A DNA stretch of 64,000 nucleotides from Symsagittifera roscoffensis (Eukaryota; Xenacoelomorpha; Acoela; Convolutidae): contig NC_087065.1 in assembly GCF_963678635.1 (NCBI RefSeq), positions 27,175,254 to 27,239,253 of the forward strand, written 5' to 3'. The position numbers were made by a program, and so were the translations under genes. The notes below the pieces were generated by a model. It ran no database searches, was not told the DNA's origin, and was given only the letters and a program-made list of their open reading frames with translations. Position 1 is the first letter of the stretch; every line of letters starts with the position of its first letter. Below, in pieces: positions 23,630 through 34,642 of this stretch.

Positions 23630-25953
23630 CTAAAATTATGCACAGCATCAGTACCAAAACCAACTCTCATTTTGGATATAATAAGCATGAATTATTAAGT
23701 AGAACAAAACTTAAGCGTGAACTGCAAACTTCGTTTGGTAAAAAGCAATTTCGAAGCTTGAAATGTTTTTTTTTGTCTGAACTTTTCTTTATTCAGTTTC
23801 GTCTGAAGATTCATTTTCGTCTGAAACTCTTCATTTGATTTTTTTTGCTGAAATGAGGAATTTACAAATAAAAGTGGCTTACAAATGTCTCCGCCTCCAA
23901 ACCCCATGCCAAAAGGGGCAGGTACTGCTGCTCCCCCGTAGTTGTATCCCATATACGCCTGGTTAGTGGGCACGAAGGGGGGCGCACTGAGTACTGGGTT
24001 GCCGTCGAGTCGACCTCCGCCATAGACCTGTATTCAGTAGAGTGACCAGGAAATTTGGAAGAGATTTTACCTTATAAAAGTTTGGCTACAGTTTTAAGCA
24101 GGCCATTAGGATTTTTTAACCTGTTTTGCAAACATTTCCTGAGTCGCGTCTTATTTATTGAGAAAAACTTTGGAGCAAATGCACACAAATAGGAAAAAAA
24201 AACTGGCACCCACAATTCTGATTTCATTATTTTCAAATGAAGTGACTATTGTAAAATCATTTCAGGCACTTACAAATTGAGACTGGTCTTTGGCAGCCCC
24301 AGTCCACCAGTCGGCGGGGGTCATACCCCCCATTACATCCCCAGTGCCTGCCCCACCCGATGTGGCATAGTTCAGGGCTCCGTCTTTCAAGATTGACAAA
24401 GTGTGCGCACTAAACAACCGTTTTAAGACAACAGTCTGAGCCGCGTTTTGAAATTCATTTTACATTCGTTTTGTCCGAATAAATTAAATCAGCTTTGTAT
24501 AGCCAACAGACAAAAAATCTTCAAAGAAGACAAAAAATTTACAATGCATTCATGAAGACCGAAAAAACGATAATCGTTAACGTCTCAATGATAAAAAAAC
24601 GTAGAGCATTATCAACGAGTAGACTTTTTAATGACGGCCATTTTTTGATAAAACAACACAATTTGACAACGAATCGAAATATGTTTTTTTTATTACTGGA
24701 AACTCCTCTGAAACTGAGTTCCAATTTTGTAACTGCAAGTCATTTAGCACATCCACCATCGTAGTTCGGAAGTATAAATTATCTGATTTCTTTTTGCCAA
24801 GGTAATTTGAATTAAATTTAAGCACTCATAATTCAAGCCGCTTCAAAACAAAACTGAGCTTAAGCAAAATTTAAGATAATTTCTTAAGAAACTCGTAACA
24901 TTCACAAACGCGTATTAATGAACTTGTTTTCTTGAAATTAACACTTGAAATCAAATTTAATTTCTTAATGTTCCTTTCATTATATAAAAACAACCTAGCC
25001 AACTAACAGTTGCAATAGAGTAGTGAACGCAAGAAAACTGAAAAAAAAAACTGACTGGTTTTTTCAAGAGCCTTCAAATTTTGAATTTCGAAGAAAAAAA
25101 AAGGTGGTTTTCAAGCTGAAAAAAAAATCAGCAAGACCCATACCATATAAGAGTACTCACTACGTTCATTACTTTCAAAAACTTAATTTCCTAAGTAAAA
25201 AACATAACAAGCTATGAAAATGTCTTTACTGTGTTCATTGGCACCCACCTGGGAGATTCATCGATAAACAACGATTATAATAATTTTCATTGTCGGTGTC
25301 TTTTTTGAAATCAAATATAATCCATTATAATTAATTAAAAATTGTTTATGATTATTTTTTTTCTAAAACTTGTCTGAAATTTTCAAACACGTTGCAATGT
25401 ATTTAAAACTTGGTTGCACTTTAACCAAGAAAATTACTTTCTTGTTTTCAAATTTTTCTCTACAATTTTTTCTGTTTTCTGTTCATTCTCAATTTTTGCT
25501 GACGTTTTTTCACAATTTTTTTACCCATTATACACAATTCGGCCTCGTAATATTTAATCTCAATTTTTTGCATCATTTTTTTTTGTATTTGGAGTGCGTC
25601 TTTTTAACAAAACTTTTGAAGTGGACATAAGGCTGGAAAAAGGCTGGAAAAAGGCTGGAAAAAGGAAAAAGTATATACTGTGTTGATTACATTTTCCCTG
25701 TTTGATGCGTGACCTACGTGAGTTTGTTCTCGTCGATGTAGTCCAGTCCCAGCTGGAGGATGGAGTTGTCCACAGCAGCAGAGAAGTCTTCCTTCTCCAC
25801 CCACTCCACCTCGCACACACTCACATTGTCCTCCACGTCCTTCAACAGGGTGAACACTGCATCATGGTCCAACTGGGCAGACAGGTACTTGTCGTCATTC
25901 CAGCAACCACTCAGTGGAAGTTTGGAGTCATGACCTGATTTGATGTAGTGTTC
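23217..25953 (-). CDS. unrecognised spliced protein, Gly/Pro-rich middle, at least four exons, 5' end not found
   Basis: Reading right to left, exons are 25953-25718, 24409-24274, 24027-23883 and 23629-23217. All internal junctions are GT-AG and the phases agree (2, 0, 1), giving about 309 residues ending at TAA. The first exon encodes an acidic, folded-looking segment (SGCWNDDKYLSAQLDHDAVF, then VCEVEWVEKEDFSAAVDNS). The middle exons are Gly/Pro/Ala-rich (GGAGTGDVMGGMTPADWWTG; YMGYNYGGAAVPAPFGMGFG). The last exon is acidic and then Lys/Gly-rich. There is no signal peptide or membrane segment in the part seen. I do not recognise the family. The GC-rich coding style against AT-rich introns supports a real gene. 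Upstream exons are expected right of 25953, where retroelement sequence begins, so the gene may be disrupted. Confidence 0.65.
23883..24027 (-). CDS. unrecognised - strand gene, third exon seen
   Basis: The acceptor GAATACAG ends at 24028 and the donor GTAAGCC starts at 23882. It has 48 codons plus one base, rich in Gly, Pro, Ala and aromatic residues. Confidence 0.65.
24274..24409 (-). CDS. unrecognised - strand gene, second exon seen
   Basis: The acceptor TGTTTAG ends at 24410 and the donor GTAAGTG starts at 24273. One base completes the codon left by the previous exon, then 45 codons follow, including ADWWTGAAKDQSQF at the end. Confidence 0.65.
25631..25663 (+). repeat. three copies of an 11-bp unit
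   Basis: GGCTGGAAAAA is repeated three times in direct tandem, within an intron of the - strand gene. Confidence 0.7.
25718..25953 (-). CDS. unrecognised - strand gene, most 5' exon seen
   Basis: The acceptor AATCCAG ends at 25954 and the donor GTAGGT starts at 25717. There are 78 codons plus two bases, GC-richer than the surroundings. Tandem GGCTGGAAAAA units lie just downstream in the intron. Confidence 0.65.
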
Positions 25954-26252
25954 CTGGATTGATTAAGAAAAGTACATTAAAAATATCTCTGCTTGACCTC
26001 CATAGGCGGAAAGCTAATAACGCAAATAACTAAATGGAATCCACGGAAAATACTGTAGTCATATAATTTTGATACATTTTTGTTTTCCTAATATGTTGCA
26101 TCATAATTTCGTATCGTGATACAGAGTAATGGTGATGATATAGGTAAGCAAGCAATTTTGAAATAGGACCAATTTCAGTGTAAAAAACTAGTGGACGGGG
26201 AATAGCACTCGAAAGCAGAAATCAGCATGGCAACCATTGGAATGTTAACAGG

Positions 26253-26460
26253 TGTGGAAGTATGTGGGAGCACTACTTCATAACTTAAGTGGATCGTAAA
26301 ACATAAAAGAAAAAATTTTAATCCAATACGGTACTCGCAGCCACTGGCTGTACCTACACTTCACTCTGACTCTAAAGTTGACCTTGATAGTCATATGACG
26401 TTACGTACTGCATGAATATACTTCAAAAGCGTGTTATTGGAACATTACCTAACCTTTACA
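26253..26460 (-). mobile_element. probable LTR (3' LTR of a - strand retroelement)
   Basis: The segment runs TGTGGAAG...CCTTTACA, with TG and CA ends. On the - strand it is directly preceded by a purine-rich tract GAAGAGGGAATGTAG (from 26461), as expected of a polypurine tract before a 3' LTR. Coding-like sequence on the same strand lies upstream (26560-27143). No second copy of this LTR is in the window, so the call is tentative. Confidence 0.4.
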
Positions 26461-26559
26461 CTACATTCCCTCTTCAAAATAATTCAATGTAAATAACAAT
26501 ATCTAATTAACATGATATAGCTGATTGACCATAATCAATCTAAACTATAATAGTTTGTC

Positions 26560-27143
26560 AGTTTGGCTGCATAACCGTTGGTTACATATGCCACTATTCG
26601 TCCCCTTCTTTGATAGATCTCAGTTTTCCGAGTTCCTCTGAAAATTGACGATGGTTGTCCTCCATCATGCTCATGGTTGCATTTCGTCAGCAATTTTCAA
26701 GTCATCCGTTGCAAAACGACCGCTCGAGTCGCCGCTAACATTAGTTACTTCTGCCGTTCCGTGCACCATTACCGTCGGCACGATTCCCTTGGTGACAACA
26801 TCCTCGTCTGCCGATGGCAAACACTGCGTATGCTCCTCTTGCTGAGTTTCATGTTCCCTCAGCTTATTCATCCCGATATCTTGTTTAGCCACAGTTTGAC
26901 CAACACGTCCAAGAAAGGCTCTGACACCTCTCCCTCAAGTCCCGTAATGTCATCATGTATAAAATCCTAAACCCACGAAAAGCGGCACATTTCTCTATCG
27001 AAATAAGTATCTTCGGCACTCCTCTTTTTCGGGCTAGGAGTCTTCATTGAAGAAATCGATTTTGATGGTTTCTTCAACCTGTCCCCCACACCAATTATTA
27101 CAAAGGTGTTGCCTCCTCCTCTGGACCTGTTCACTGTCCTCAG
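26560..27143 (-). pseudogene. coding-like remnant, probably of the - strand retroelement
   Basis: The composition is GC-richer than neighbours and the - strand frames give charged, protein-like stretches (for example EVTNVSGDSSGRFATDDLKI, then a frame ending EVEETIKIDFFNEDS-like), but these are broken by stops and shifts. No domain is recognised. It runs into the assembly gap. Confidence 0.3.
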
Positions 27144-27343
27144 NNNNNNNNNNNNNNNNNNNNNNNNNNNNNNNNNNNNNNNNNNNNNNNNNNNNNNNNN
27201 NNNNNNNNNNNNNNNNNNNNNNNNNNNNNNNNNNNNNNNNNNNNNNNNNNNNNNNNNNNNNNNNNNNNNNNNNNNNNNNNNNNNNNNNNNNNNNNNNNNN
27301 NNNNNNNNNNNNNNNNNNNNNNNNNNNNNNNNNNNNNNNNNNN
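27144..27343. other. assembly gap of 200 Ns
   Basis: Exactly 200 unknown bases. The 5' part of the + strand gypsy element (5' LTR, most of gag) should lie here or be missing, and the - strand remnant also ends here. The round length suggests a gap of unknown true size. Confidence 0.95.
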
Positions 27344-27675
27344 TAGAACCTTTGGAGAAGGACATCTGAAAATGTGTCCAGCAAGGGGGAAATCATGTAA
27401 AAGTTGTAATAAGCCAAACCACTTCGCAAAAATGTGAAGATCGAACCAGGTGAACGAAATTGCGGAAGAAAATTTGAGTTCAGAAGAAGACTGTAATTTA
27501 ATTCGTAGTTTTGATTCATGCGAAGAGTTTGAAATCATGGCGGTGCAAACAAAATTACGGGTCAAAAACGACAAATTCGCAGCATCAGATATCAAATGCG
27601 AACAAATCAGATCGGATACAAAAGATGTTCGAAATATAGACATTAGAAGGGATTCAAGATCGCACAAAAAAATCT
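27344..27675 (+). pseudogene. gag C-terminus with zinc knuckle
   Basis: The frame reads a Cys-containing stretch then CKSCNKPNHFAKM, a C-x2-C-x4-H-x4 zinc knuckle whose last position is a TGA stop (27435-27437) instead of cysteine. The frame continues afterwards through an acidic linker to the protease. Its role would be packaging of the element RNA. Confidence 0.65.
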
Positions 27676-28029
27676 TTGAAAGCGTTGGTAAGAATCGATA
27701 CACATATTATCAATATGACAATTGACACAGGAAGTCAAGTATCTTTTCTGAATTGGACAACGGCCAAAGAACTGATGGAGGGAGCTCCAAAGATAAAGTA
27801 CAATCCACCTGAAAAATTGAATCTGTCGACGCAATTCGTTGATTATAATAAACAACCAATTCAAATACTTGGTGCATTATGTACTAGTATTCGGTCAGCA
27901 GGGTGGGAAGTGACGGATGCAACATTCTTGGTTACAGAACGAAGATCAAGATGTATTCTAGGATTAGATTTGCAAGGAAAACTGGAGATTTGCACAGAAG
28001 TCTGCACCATCACAAAAATCCAGGTTTGA
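27676..28029 (+). pseudogene. retropepsin-like aspartic protease
   Basis: The active-site motif IDTGSQ is at 27721-27738, and the ILGLDLQ motif near the end is the second conserved block of retroviral-type proteases. The length of ~118 residues suits the family. The frame ends in TGA at 28027-28029 and the reverse transcriptase continues in a different frame, so a frameshift separates them. Confidence 0.75.
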
Positions 28030-28030
28030 C

Positions 28031-28771
28031 GTGTTACTGTGTGAGCAGCCGGAAGGTAGGAAAAATCAGTTTTACAAAAAATTTCCGTCCCTATTTGACA
28101 GAAAAGGGGAATCGAAAAACCAGGTAGTGAACACCAAATTCAAATACCCACTATGTCCCATTCAGGAAAAAGGTAGGATGATCCCTATTCATATACAGGA
28201 TAAAGTGCAAGCTGAACTATCGAAATTGTTATCGGAGGGTCATATATCAAAATTGGACAAATGCAAGAGTGACTGTTTTATTGCTCCGATAGTTATTACT
28301 GTGAAAAAAGATGATTCTATTAAGCTAGACCTAGATGCAAAACCCATAAATAGGCAACTGTATAAGAACAAATATCAGATGCCGAATGTGGATGAATTAC
28401 TGGATGGAGTCAGTCAGATAGTATTTGCAAATACAGTCGGCATGTTGTATTTCACTGTCTTGGATTTGAAATATGCCTATGGTCAGATCAAACTAAACGC
28501 AGAAACAGCAAAGCAGTCTAATTTTAACATAGTGGGTGGACAGGCTACAGGAACATATAGGTTCTTAACCGGGTTCTATGGATTAGCAGACATGCCTGCG
28601 GAATCTCAAAAAGCTATGGATCGAACATTGAATCATGCAAAAAATACTTCCTGTTTCCTGGATGACATTTTGATTGTATCTAAGGGAGATGAACAGGAAC
28701 ATGAAAAGTTAGTAACAAATGTTTTGAAGAAATTGGACAATGAGAATCTAGCGTTAAAATTGGAAAAATAG
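28031..28771 (+). pseudogene. reverse transcriptase
   Basis: RT blocks appear in order: GRMIPIHIQDKVQAELSKLL, IVITVKKDDSIKLDLDAKPI, LDLKYAYGQIKL, GTYRFLTGFYGLADMP and the catalytic FLDD box (Asp codons at 28661-28666). The first base M is not a start; the domain belongs to the pol polyprotein. TAG at 28769 cuts the frame, but matching thumb and connection sequence continues in the same frame to 29038. Confidence 0.85.
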
Positions 28772-29380
28772 GCATTATTTCAATCAGAAGTTAACTGGCT
28801 AGGACACAAACTCACGTCAGAGGGCATAACACCTAAAATCACCAAAACAGAGGCAATTCTAAAATTGCAACATCCGAAATTTTTAAAACAACTAAGATCC
28901 TTTATGGGTAGTATTAATCATCTTTCAAAATTTATTCCGGACGCTGCAAGTTTAACTGACAAACTTAGACCATTGTTACGGGAAGAAAATGAGAAAAAGA
29001 AGATGAAGAACGTTAAATTACCTGTAAAAAAACTCGAGTAGGGGGAAGAACACTCGAGAATTTTTGAGGAGATCAAAACAGCAGTGGCACGAATAGCACA
29101 AATTCATTACTATGATCCTAAAAGGGATACTCGGAGAAAATGTGATGCCAGTCATAGCGGTCTCGGAGCAACATTAGAACAAAAAACGGAAGATAACGAA
29201 TGGGTACCTATTGCGTTCGCATCACGTTATCTAAACGTTCAAGAAAAGAAATATTCGACAAACGAATTAGAACTGCTCGCAATAGTTTGGGCGGTAGATA
29301 GATTCAAACACTATCTACTGGGGAAAGAACTCATTCTGGCTACATACCATAAAGCTCTTACATTAGCCTTAGGTGAATAA
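28772..29380 (+). pseudogene. RT thumb/connection and RNase H
   Basis: After TAG 28769 the frame continues with WLGHKLTSEGITP and a FMGSINHLSKFIP block, then a second TAG (29039-29041), then RNase H with CDASHSGLGATLEQK, ELELLAIVWAVDRFKHYLLG and TYHKAL. The usual Asp in the last motif (TDHKAL in relatives) is Tyr here, so catalysis is probably lost. It ends with TAA 29378-29380. Confidence 0.75.
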
Positions 29381-30690
29381 AAATCTAACAAAACGTACCA
29401 ATCCCGACTTACTAGGTGGGTGGATAGGTTACTACTTTACCAAATTAAGGTAGTACATATACCAGGTAAAGACATGGGAATTGTGGATTATATGTCAAGA
29501 GGACCAAACGGGGAGCCGTGGCCAGAGTCTTATTTGGATGAAAAATTCGTTGTGGCATCGATTGGATGTTTTGATAAAGCACTCGACTGCTTAAGCAGTC
29601 GGCTAAATGATGCAGCAAAAGAAATACAGAATAACGATATTCTAGAACATTCTGGATTGAGAGACACAATGAACGAATTGATAGATAAGTCATCCCATAG
29701 TTGCTATAGCAACCGTTTTGTCTAAAAACGAACACGGCTCGACCGGAACAAAAACGGTTCAAATTCAAGCCTTTCAAAGTTTGAGCAGAACAGTTTACGT
29801 AAAATCTCTCATTGCAAACAGTCGGTTGACAAAATTAGTAAACAAGCATATATGGAATCGAAAAGCAGAATGGAGGAGAAGCCCAAAAGAGAGTCAAAAT
29901 AGTGGAAATAGTGGAACGGGATAGAAGTAGAGACCAATTGTTAGAACAAGTGACGGAAACAACATACAAGAGAACAAGGACAGTGCATCGAGATTAAAAT
30001 TCAGACAGTTCGGAGGACGATACGCCACAAGTCGAATGGAGAAAGATGGACATTATTAATCGAAGAAAGGATTCGGGCCAATCGACATCAACACCGACAC
30101 CCTTAGAGAATACACAAGCAAAGACACAAGGACCGATTTCGTTTTGGGATCTAGTAGGATCCGAGCGGAAGGATAGAGTCATTCCGGAGAGCTTGCTGGA
30201 ATTGGAAGAATCAACCAGTATGCTCAGCCCACAGGAGGACAGCCCAGGTGGAATCAATCGAAAGATCATCGAGGTAGCTCTTATGGCAGACAGCTCGACC
30301 TCAAGCCCTGAGGTCAGTCTAGTTGGGGGACAGAAGAGTGTTCGAAAGTCCAGGAAGGAAGAATTCAGACTAGCAGAACAAGTAGAGGACAATAATCTCA
30401 ACAACTTGTCAAAGCTGTTCGACAGAAACTTAATGGCCGAGTTAACCACGGAGGACACACGGATGGATCGTCTTAGGAGAGTAATGGAACGGAAAGATCG
30501 CCATTCAGTTGAACTGATGGGACCTTACACAAACTCACTCTGGCACCAGATGGCTGTAGTAGACGTTTGCATAGTAGTAGATGGGAGACTTGCCGTTCCG
30601 GGACAACTACGCCCTGCTGTACTTAAACGAATTCATCGAGACCACCCAGGTCAAGAAGCGATGTTAAATGTGTCAAAGTACCTGTGGTAG
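29381..30690 (+). pseudogene. pol linker and integrase N-terminal zinc domain
   Basis: Frame 2 continues with RWVDRLLLYQIKVVHIPGKD, the usual segment after RNase H. After a shift, frame 1 (30046-30690) carries a long acidic linker and RLAVPGQLRPAVLKRIHRDH followed by PGQEAML, the first half of the HHCC zinc domain. TAG at 30688 precedes the second half. Confidence 0.7.
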
Positions 30691-31481
30691 CCACACATGC
30701 ACAAAGACATTGTGAATTTGGCAGAAGAATGTCGTAGTTGTACTCGCTATGGTAAGAATGTTAAATATATTATACCAAAAAATGAGTCAAAACCTCTCCC
30801 ACTGCTCACGCAGCCGGGGCAAGAGCTACAATTAGACTATGCCGGTCCTTTAGAAGATGAGAAGGGAAAGAAAATCTACTTGCTTACAGCCATAGATCGA
30901 TACTCAAAATTTCCATCAGGAAAATAACAAAATCAACCGGGGGAAATTCATCAGTGAAATTTCTGCGTACTTACATTGATACACACGGAATACCGGAATC
31001 AATAAGAACCGATCAATTCTCAGGATTAAAAAAAATGAAAAGGTTTTGTTCTGAAAATAATATCGAACAAAAATTCTGTCCGGTAGGGGACCACCGGGGA
31101 TGCGGGCTTGTTGAGAGAACTATTCAAACAATAAAACGGAGACTAGCAGTCATGTTGTTGGATGAAAACGTCAGATCAATAAAACTTGCTCTTAGCACGA
31201 TAATTAGAGACCTTAGATGGAGTAAACAGAAAACGATTAGATGTTCACCATTCGAGGCACACTTCGGACGCCTTCCAAAACCAGAATTCAAGATATTAAG
31301 GGATAAATTCATGAAAAATTCTGATCGTTTAAATATGGATTATCTGGAACGCTCAGCGCTCACAGCATCGCAGTTAAAAAGGAGGGTCGATCAATCGCGG
31401 AAACTTGTGAAAATCGTGAAAAAAGGACAAGATAGCAGAGACCTCAGTCCCAAGTTCAAAGTTGAGATAAAATCGGCTTAG
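30691..31481 (+). pseudogene. integrase zinc domain end and catalytic core
   Basis: Frame 1 (to 30927) gives the CRSC pair of the zinc domain and ELQLDYAGPL with the first catalytic Asp. After a shift, frame 3 (30954-31481) has RTDQFSGL with the second Asp and GLVERTIQTIKRRL with the catalytic Glu. The D,D,E triad is therefore still visible, spread over two frames. Confidence 0.8.
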
Positions 31482-32895
31482 AATAGAGACCGGGCAAAAA
31501 TTTTAAGGACACTATTGGAGGCTAATGCACGTTGGAACACGACAAGACGAGATACGTCAGCGAATGTCATTAGAAGAATAGTAGATGAAACGAGCACGAT
31601 TAACCCGGAGTTACGGAAGGAGTTATTGTATTCATGGGATTACGAGTTTATCGAAGATAAACCTGAGGAGTTAGAGCCAAGTACTAATCTCCTGAGAAAA
31701 GATGAAAATTGGAAAAGTGGAAAAGCGTTGACTAATCCATTAAAGAGGAAAGTTGTTTCAGAAACCCCACACACAGTTAAAACAGCTGCAGGAGCAGTAT
31801 CTGGAAAAATCGACATTGCCCAAGCAAAAATCGATACTAACGACACGAGAGATAAAAGCCCGAAAAAAGAACACTCCAGACGAAATCCACATGCAGACGA
31901 GCCTAGATCAAAGTCGAAGAAAAAGGAAGGGGGCTCGAAGAAAAAGACTAATGATTCTGACGAAATGCCGGAGTTGCAACAACGCTCGAACTTGGATAGT
32001 ACAGTGAAGTTTTATCAGAATAGTCAACAGAACGTAACGTCAAGAGAATTGGAGGTGAATGGAGGCCTTGATCTAGCGATAAGGAGAGCCAAACCAAACA
32101 ATGCCGGTCCAGTGTCGGGCATTAAAGAGAGTGTGAAATCGAAAGGTGCTGGAAAGAAAGAGACAAAATCAACAGGTCAAGAGAGTGGCAAACAAGAAGC
32201 TGCAACAGCAGCCGAATTGTCAAATAACATGTCTCCTCCAGAAAAGGCTCGGAATCTAAACACGTCAACTCCGAGAAAATAGTTGAAAGAGTAAAGAGGT
32301 CACTCGGAATACTTCAGCAGAGAAAATATTAGAAGTTTTTCAAAGCTGGGACTTAGTTACGGAAGATTGGAATCTGCTGGTGGATCAGGTTTTGACACGG
32401 GGAGTCCAGAAAGAAGCAGAAGCAATCCTGAAGAATGCAGATGGAAGCGAGGATGAACGAAGCAGCGCACCTCCAGGCTTCTCAGACGAGCCAGGCGAGA
32501 CAGAAGCCACAATCAGACGGAGCGGAAGGCAAACGAAGAATAAGGGACCAATTCGTTTCGGAAATCCAGTGACACACTCCATTAAGTTAATTACGAGCAA
32601 TCAGGACATAACCGATCTTAACAAGGCGGCGCTAGAGGCATACAGAGTCAGACTAGCAACACTAAAACCAGATGTCAGTAGGCCGATTGAGACAAAGTTG
32701 GGACTATTGGAGAAGCATTTATTTCGGCGCAAATTCGGAAGTGAGGCACTGGATATCTCAAAGATGTGGAATGCGGAATGGAGAGTACCATTAAATGTGG
32801 AAGAAAACGAGTCAGTAAATCAGAGTCGAGAAGAGGAAAAGAAGAAAGAAAGATTATATATACAAACTCTTAACTGTTCAAACCAATTAAACTGA
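31482..32895 (+). pseudogene. long Lys/Ser-rich C-terminal extension of pol (or an extra frame)
   Basis: Two frames, 31515-32282 (255 residues) and 32380-32895 (171 residues), follow the integrase. The first is very charged (KKKEGGSKKKTNDSDEMPEL) and probably disordered. The second contains RRSGRQTKNKGPIRFGNPV, which resembles the RRSxRxxxxPxR(Y/F)G tail of gypsy integrases. So this is most simply the end of pol with an unusually long insertion. A TAG at 32281 and a shift separate the two. There is no signal peptide, so it is not an envelope gene. Confidence 0.6.
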
Positions 32896-32951
32896 GTACC
32901 AAAACTCATAACTATTTAAATTTTATATGTATACTATATAAAATTTGTTTA

Positions 32952-32963
32952 GGCCTGGGGAAG
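32952..32963 (+). promoter_or_regulatory. polypurine tract
   Basis: GGCCTGGGGAAG directly precedes the TG of the LTR at 32964, the normal site for plus-strand priming in LTR elements. Confidence 0.6.
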
Positions 32964-33153
32964 TGTGGTACAGCACATACTGCATGTGCAGTAACCAAGT
33001 AACTTCTGCTGCACACTAACCTTGGATTGCTATTGGTATCTATAATTATATATATATTGTTATTATGTAATGACCAAGGTCAGGCAGTGTTGATCGCTGC
33101 ATAGATTCTATAATTTTAGTTGCTAAGCTTGGCGTACCGAGTTACGTTTAACA
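32964..33153 (+). mobile_element. LTR of the + strand gypsy element
   Basis: It starts TGTGGTACAGCA and ends GTTTAACA (TG...CA ends), about 190 bp, right after a polypurine tract. The 5' partner is not visible and may lie in the gap. Three bases after it, TGGTTCACAGAACCG resembles a primer-binding site, so this LTR may also have begun a second copy. Confidence 0.55.
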
Positions 33154-33932
33154 AGCTGGTTCACAGAACCGCAAATGCATAGAACAAGAAAAGAGAGTTT
33201 CAAAGTTTAATAGAAGATTTGAAACCGATCATTTTCATTTACAAGCAAGGTATTATTTCTCATTCCTCACAAGTTTCATGAACAATTTAGACGAGTTACT
33301 TGCAATCATGAATGCCAGAAAATCAAAGCTTATCGATCCGTCTCAAACTGCGCAACTTCAGCTTACGACCAGAGCAACATGACTACAAGAGATGCAATAA
33401 GATCACCAATTTCAACATCGTCATTTAGGTCACGACTGAACGGCAACGTTTCTACGCCGGTCAAGATTCGCAACTCCCTCCCAATGCCACCTTTTCCCCC
33501 TCAGATTCATCAATTAAGGTTCATCATTGCCAATAACGGTTTCATCATTGACATAACCTTTTCCCCTCACCACAGCCAGCTAAAAAAACCCAACTCTAAT
33601 GCTGCAGATTTCGGAACACCCCATCAATGTCGTAACCCAACGTCGACATCTAAGAAGATTTGAGTCTTCGTCGAGACAAACAATTATTTAAACTTATAGG
33701 AACGCAGCACAACAGAACCTTCCTAGTTGAATTCAAACTTGATCGGAATCAGGTGGAAGCTACTACGATGCGAAAATTGAATGCTTCAGCGCCAATTTTC
33801 TCGTCTACAGTGCGGCCATCGTTAAGAGTTCAATTGAAAATGATAGGACGACAGCGATTTGTCACTCGTCATCGTCACATCGTCATACACTAGGAACAGA
33901 CCACCTTCTAAAAGAAAACATTCCTTTTTCAA
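33154..33932 (+). other. segment between LTR and satellite array, possible gag leader remnant
   Basis: A frame from ATG 33280 to TGA 33378 (MNNLDELLAIMNARKSKLID and on) overlaps by ATGA a second frame, 33379-33663. The second lacks domain motifs. The distance from LTR to first ATG (~127 bases) would fit a retroelement leader. No match to known gag blocks is visible, so it may also be unique DNA. Confidence 0.3.
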
Positions 33933-34642
33933 AAACGGCTTCTAAAGATTGAGACAACAGCTGGTTTTTCAAAATCAGTTCAGCGCCTTCAGGAACTTGC
34001 CTCTATACAGTAATTTCCCAGAGAGCGGCTTCTGAAAATGGAGCCAACTGCTGCTTTTTCATAATCAATTCAGCGCCTTCAGGAATTTGCCTCCATACAC
34101 TCATTTTCCAGAGAGCGGCTCCTGAAAATGGAGTCAACAGCTGGCTTTTCATAATCAGTTTAGCACCTTCAGGAACTTGCTTCCATACAGTCATTTACCA
34201 GAGAGCGGCTTCTGAAAATGGAGACAACAGCTGGTTTTTCATAATCAGTTCAGCGCCTTCGGGAGCTTGCCTCCATACAGTCATTTTGCAGAGAGCGGCT
34301 TCTGAAAATGGAGTCAACAGCTGGCTTTTCATAATCAGTTTAGCGCCTTCGGGAGCTTGCCTCCATAGAGTCATTTACCAGAGAGCGGATTCTGAAAATG
34401 GAGTCAACAGCTGGCTTTTCATAATCAGTTTAGCGCCTTCAGGAACTTGCCTCTTTACAGTCATTTCCCAGAGAGCGGCTTCTGAAAATGGAGTCAACAG
34501 CTGGCTTTTCATAATCAGTTCAGCGCCTTCGGGAGCTTGCCTCCATACAGTCATTTTGCAGAGAGCGGATTCTGAAAATTGAATCAACTGCTGGTTTTTC
34601 ATTATCAGTTCAGCGCCGTCAGGATTTTGCCTCTATACAGTC

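Larger units (their letters stand above)
27344..33153 (+). mobile_element. Ty3/gypsy LTR retrotransposon, 5' end lost in gap, broken by stops and frameshifts
   Basis: The order is zinc knuckle, aspartic protease, reverse transcriptase, RNase H, integrase, a long Lys-rich C-terminal region, polypurine tract and 3' LTR, which is the order of the gypsy group. The protein is split between all three frames, with stops at 27435, 28769, 29039, 29378 and 30688, among others. Motifs are still clear, so decay is recent compared with the - strand copy at 17.3-20.8 kb. The element stops about 780 bases before the satellite array. Confidence 0.85.

Noticed and set aside
25560..25938. + and other-frame ORFs over 25718-25953
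   Set aside because: They are shadows of the - strand exon, which has splice sites and matching phases.
27047..27703. Frames running through the N gap
   Set aside because: They consist mainly of unknown residues and carry no evidence.
31515..32282. Envelope gene of the gypsy element
   Set aside because: There is no signal peptide, no cysteines and no membrane segment; it is highly charged and fits a pol tail.
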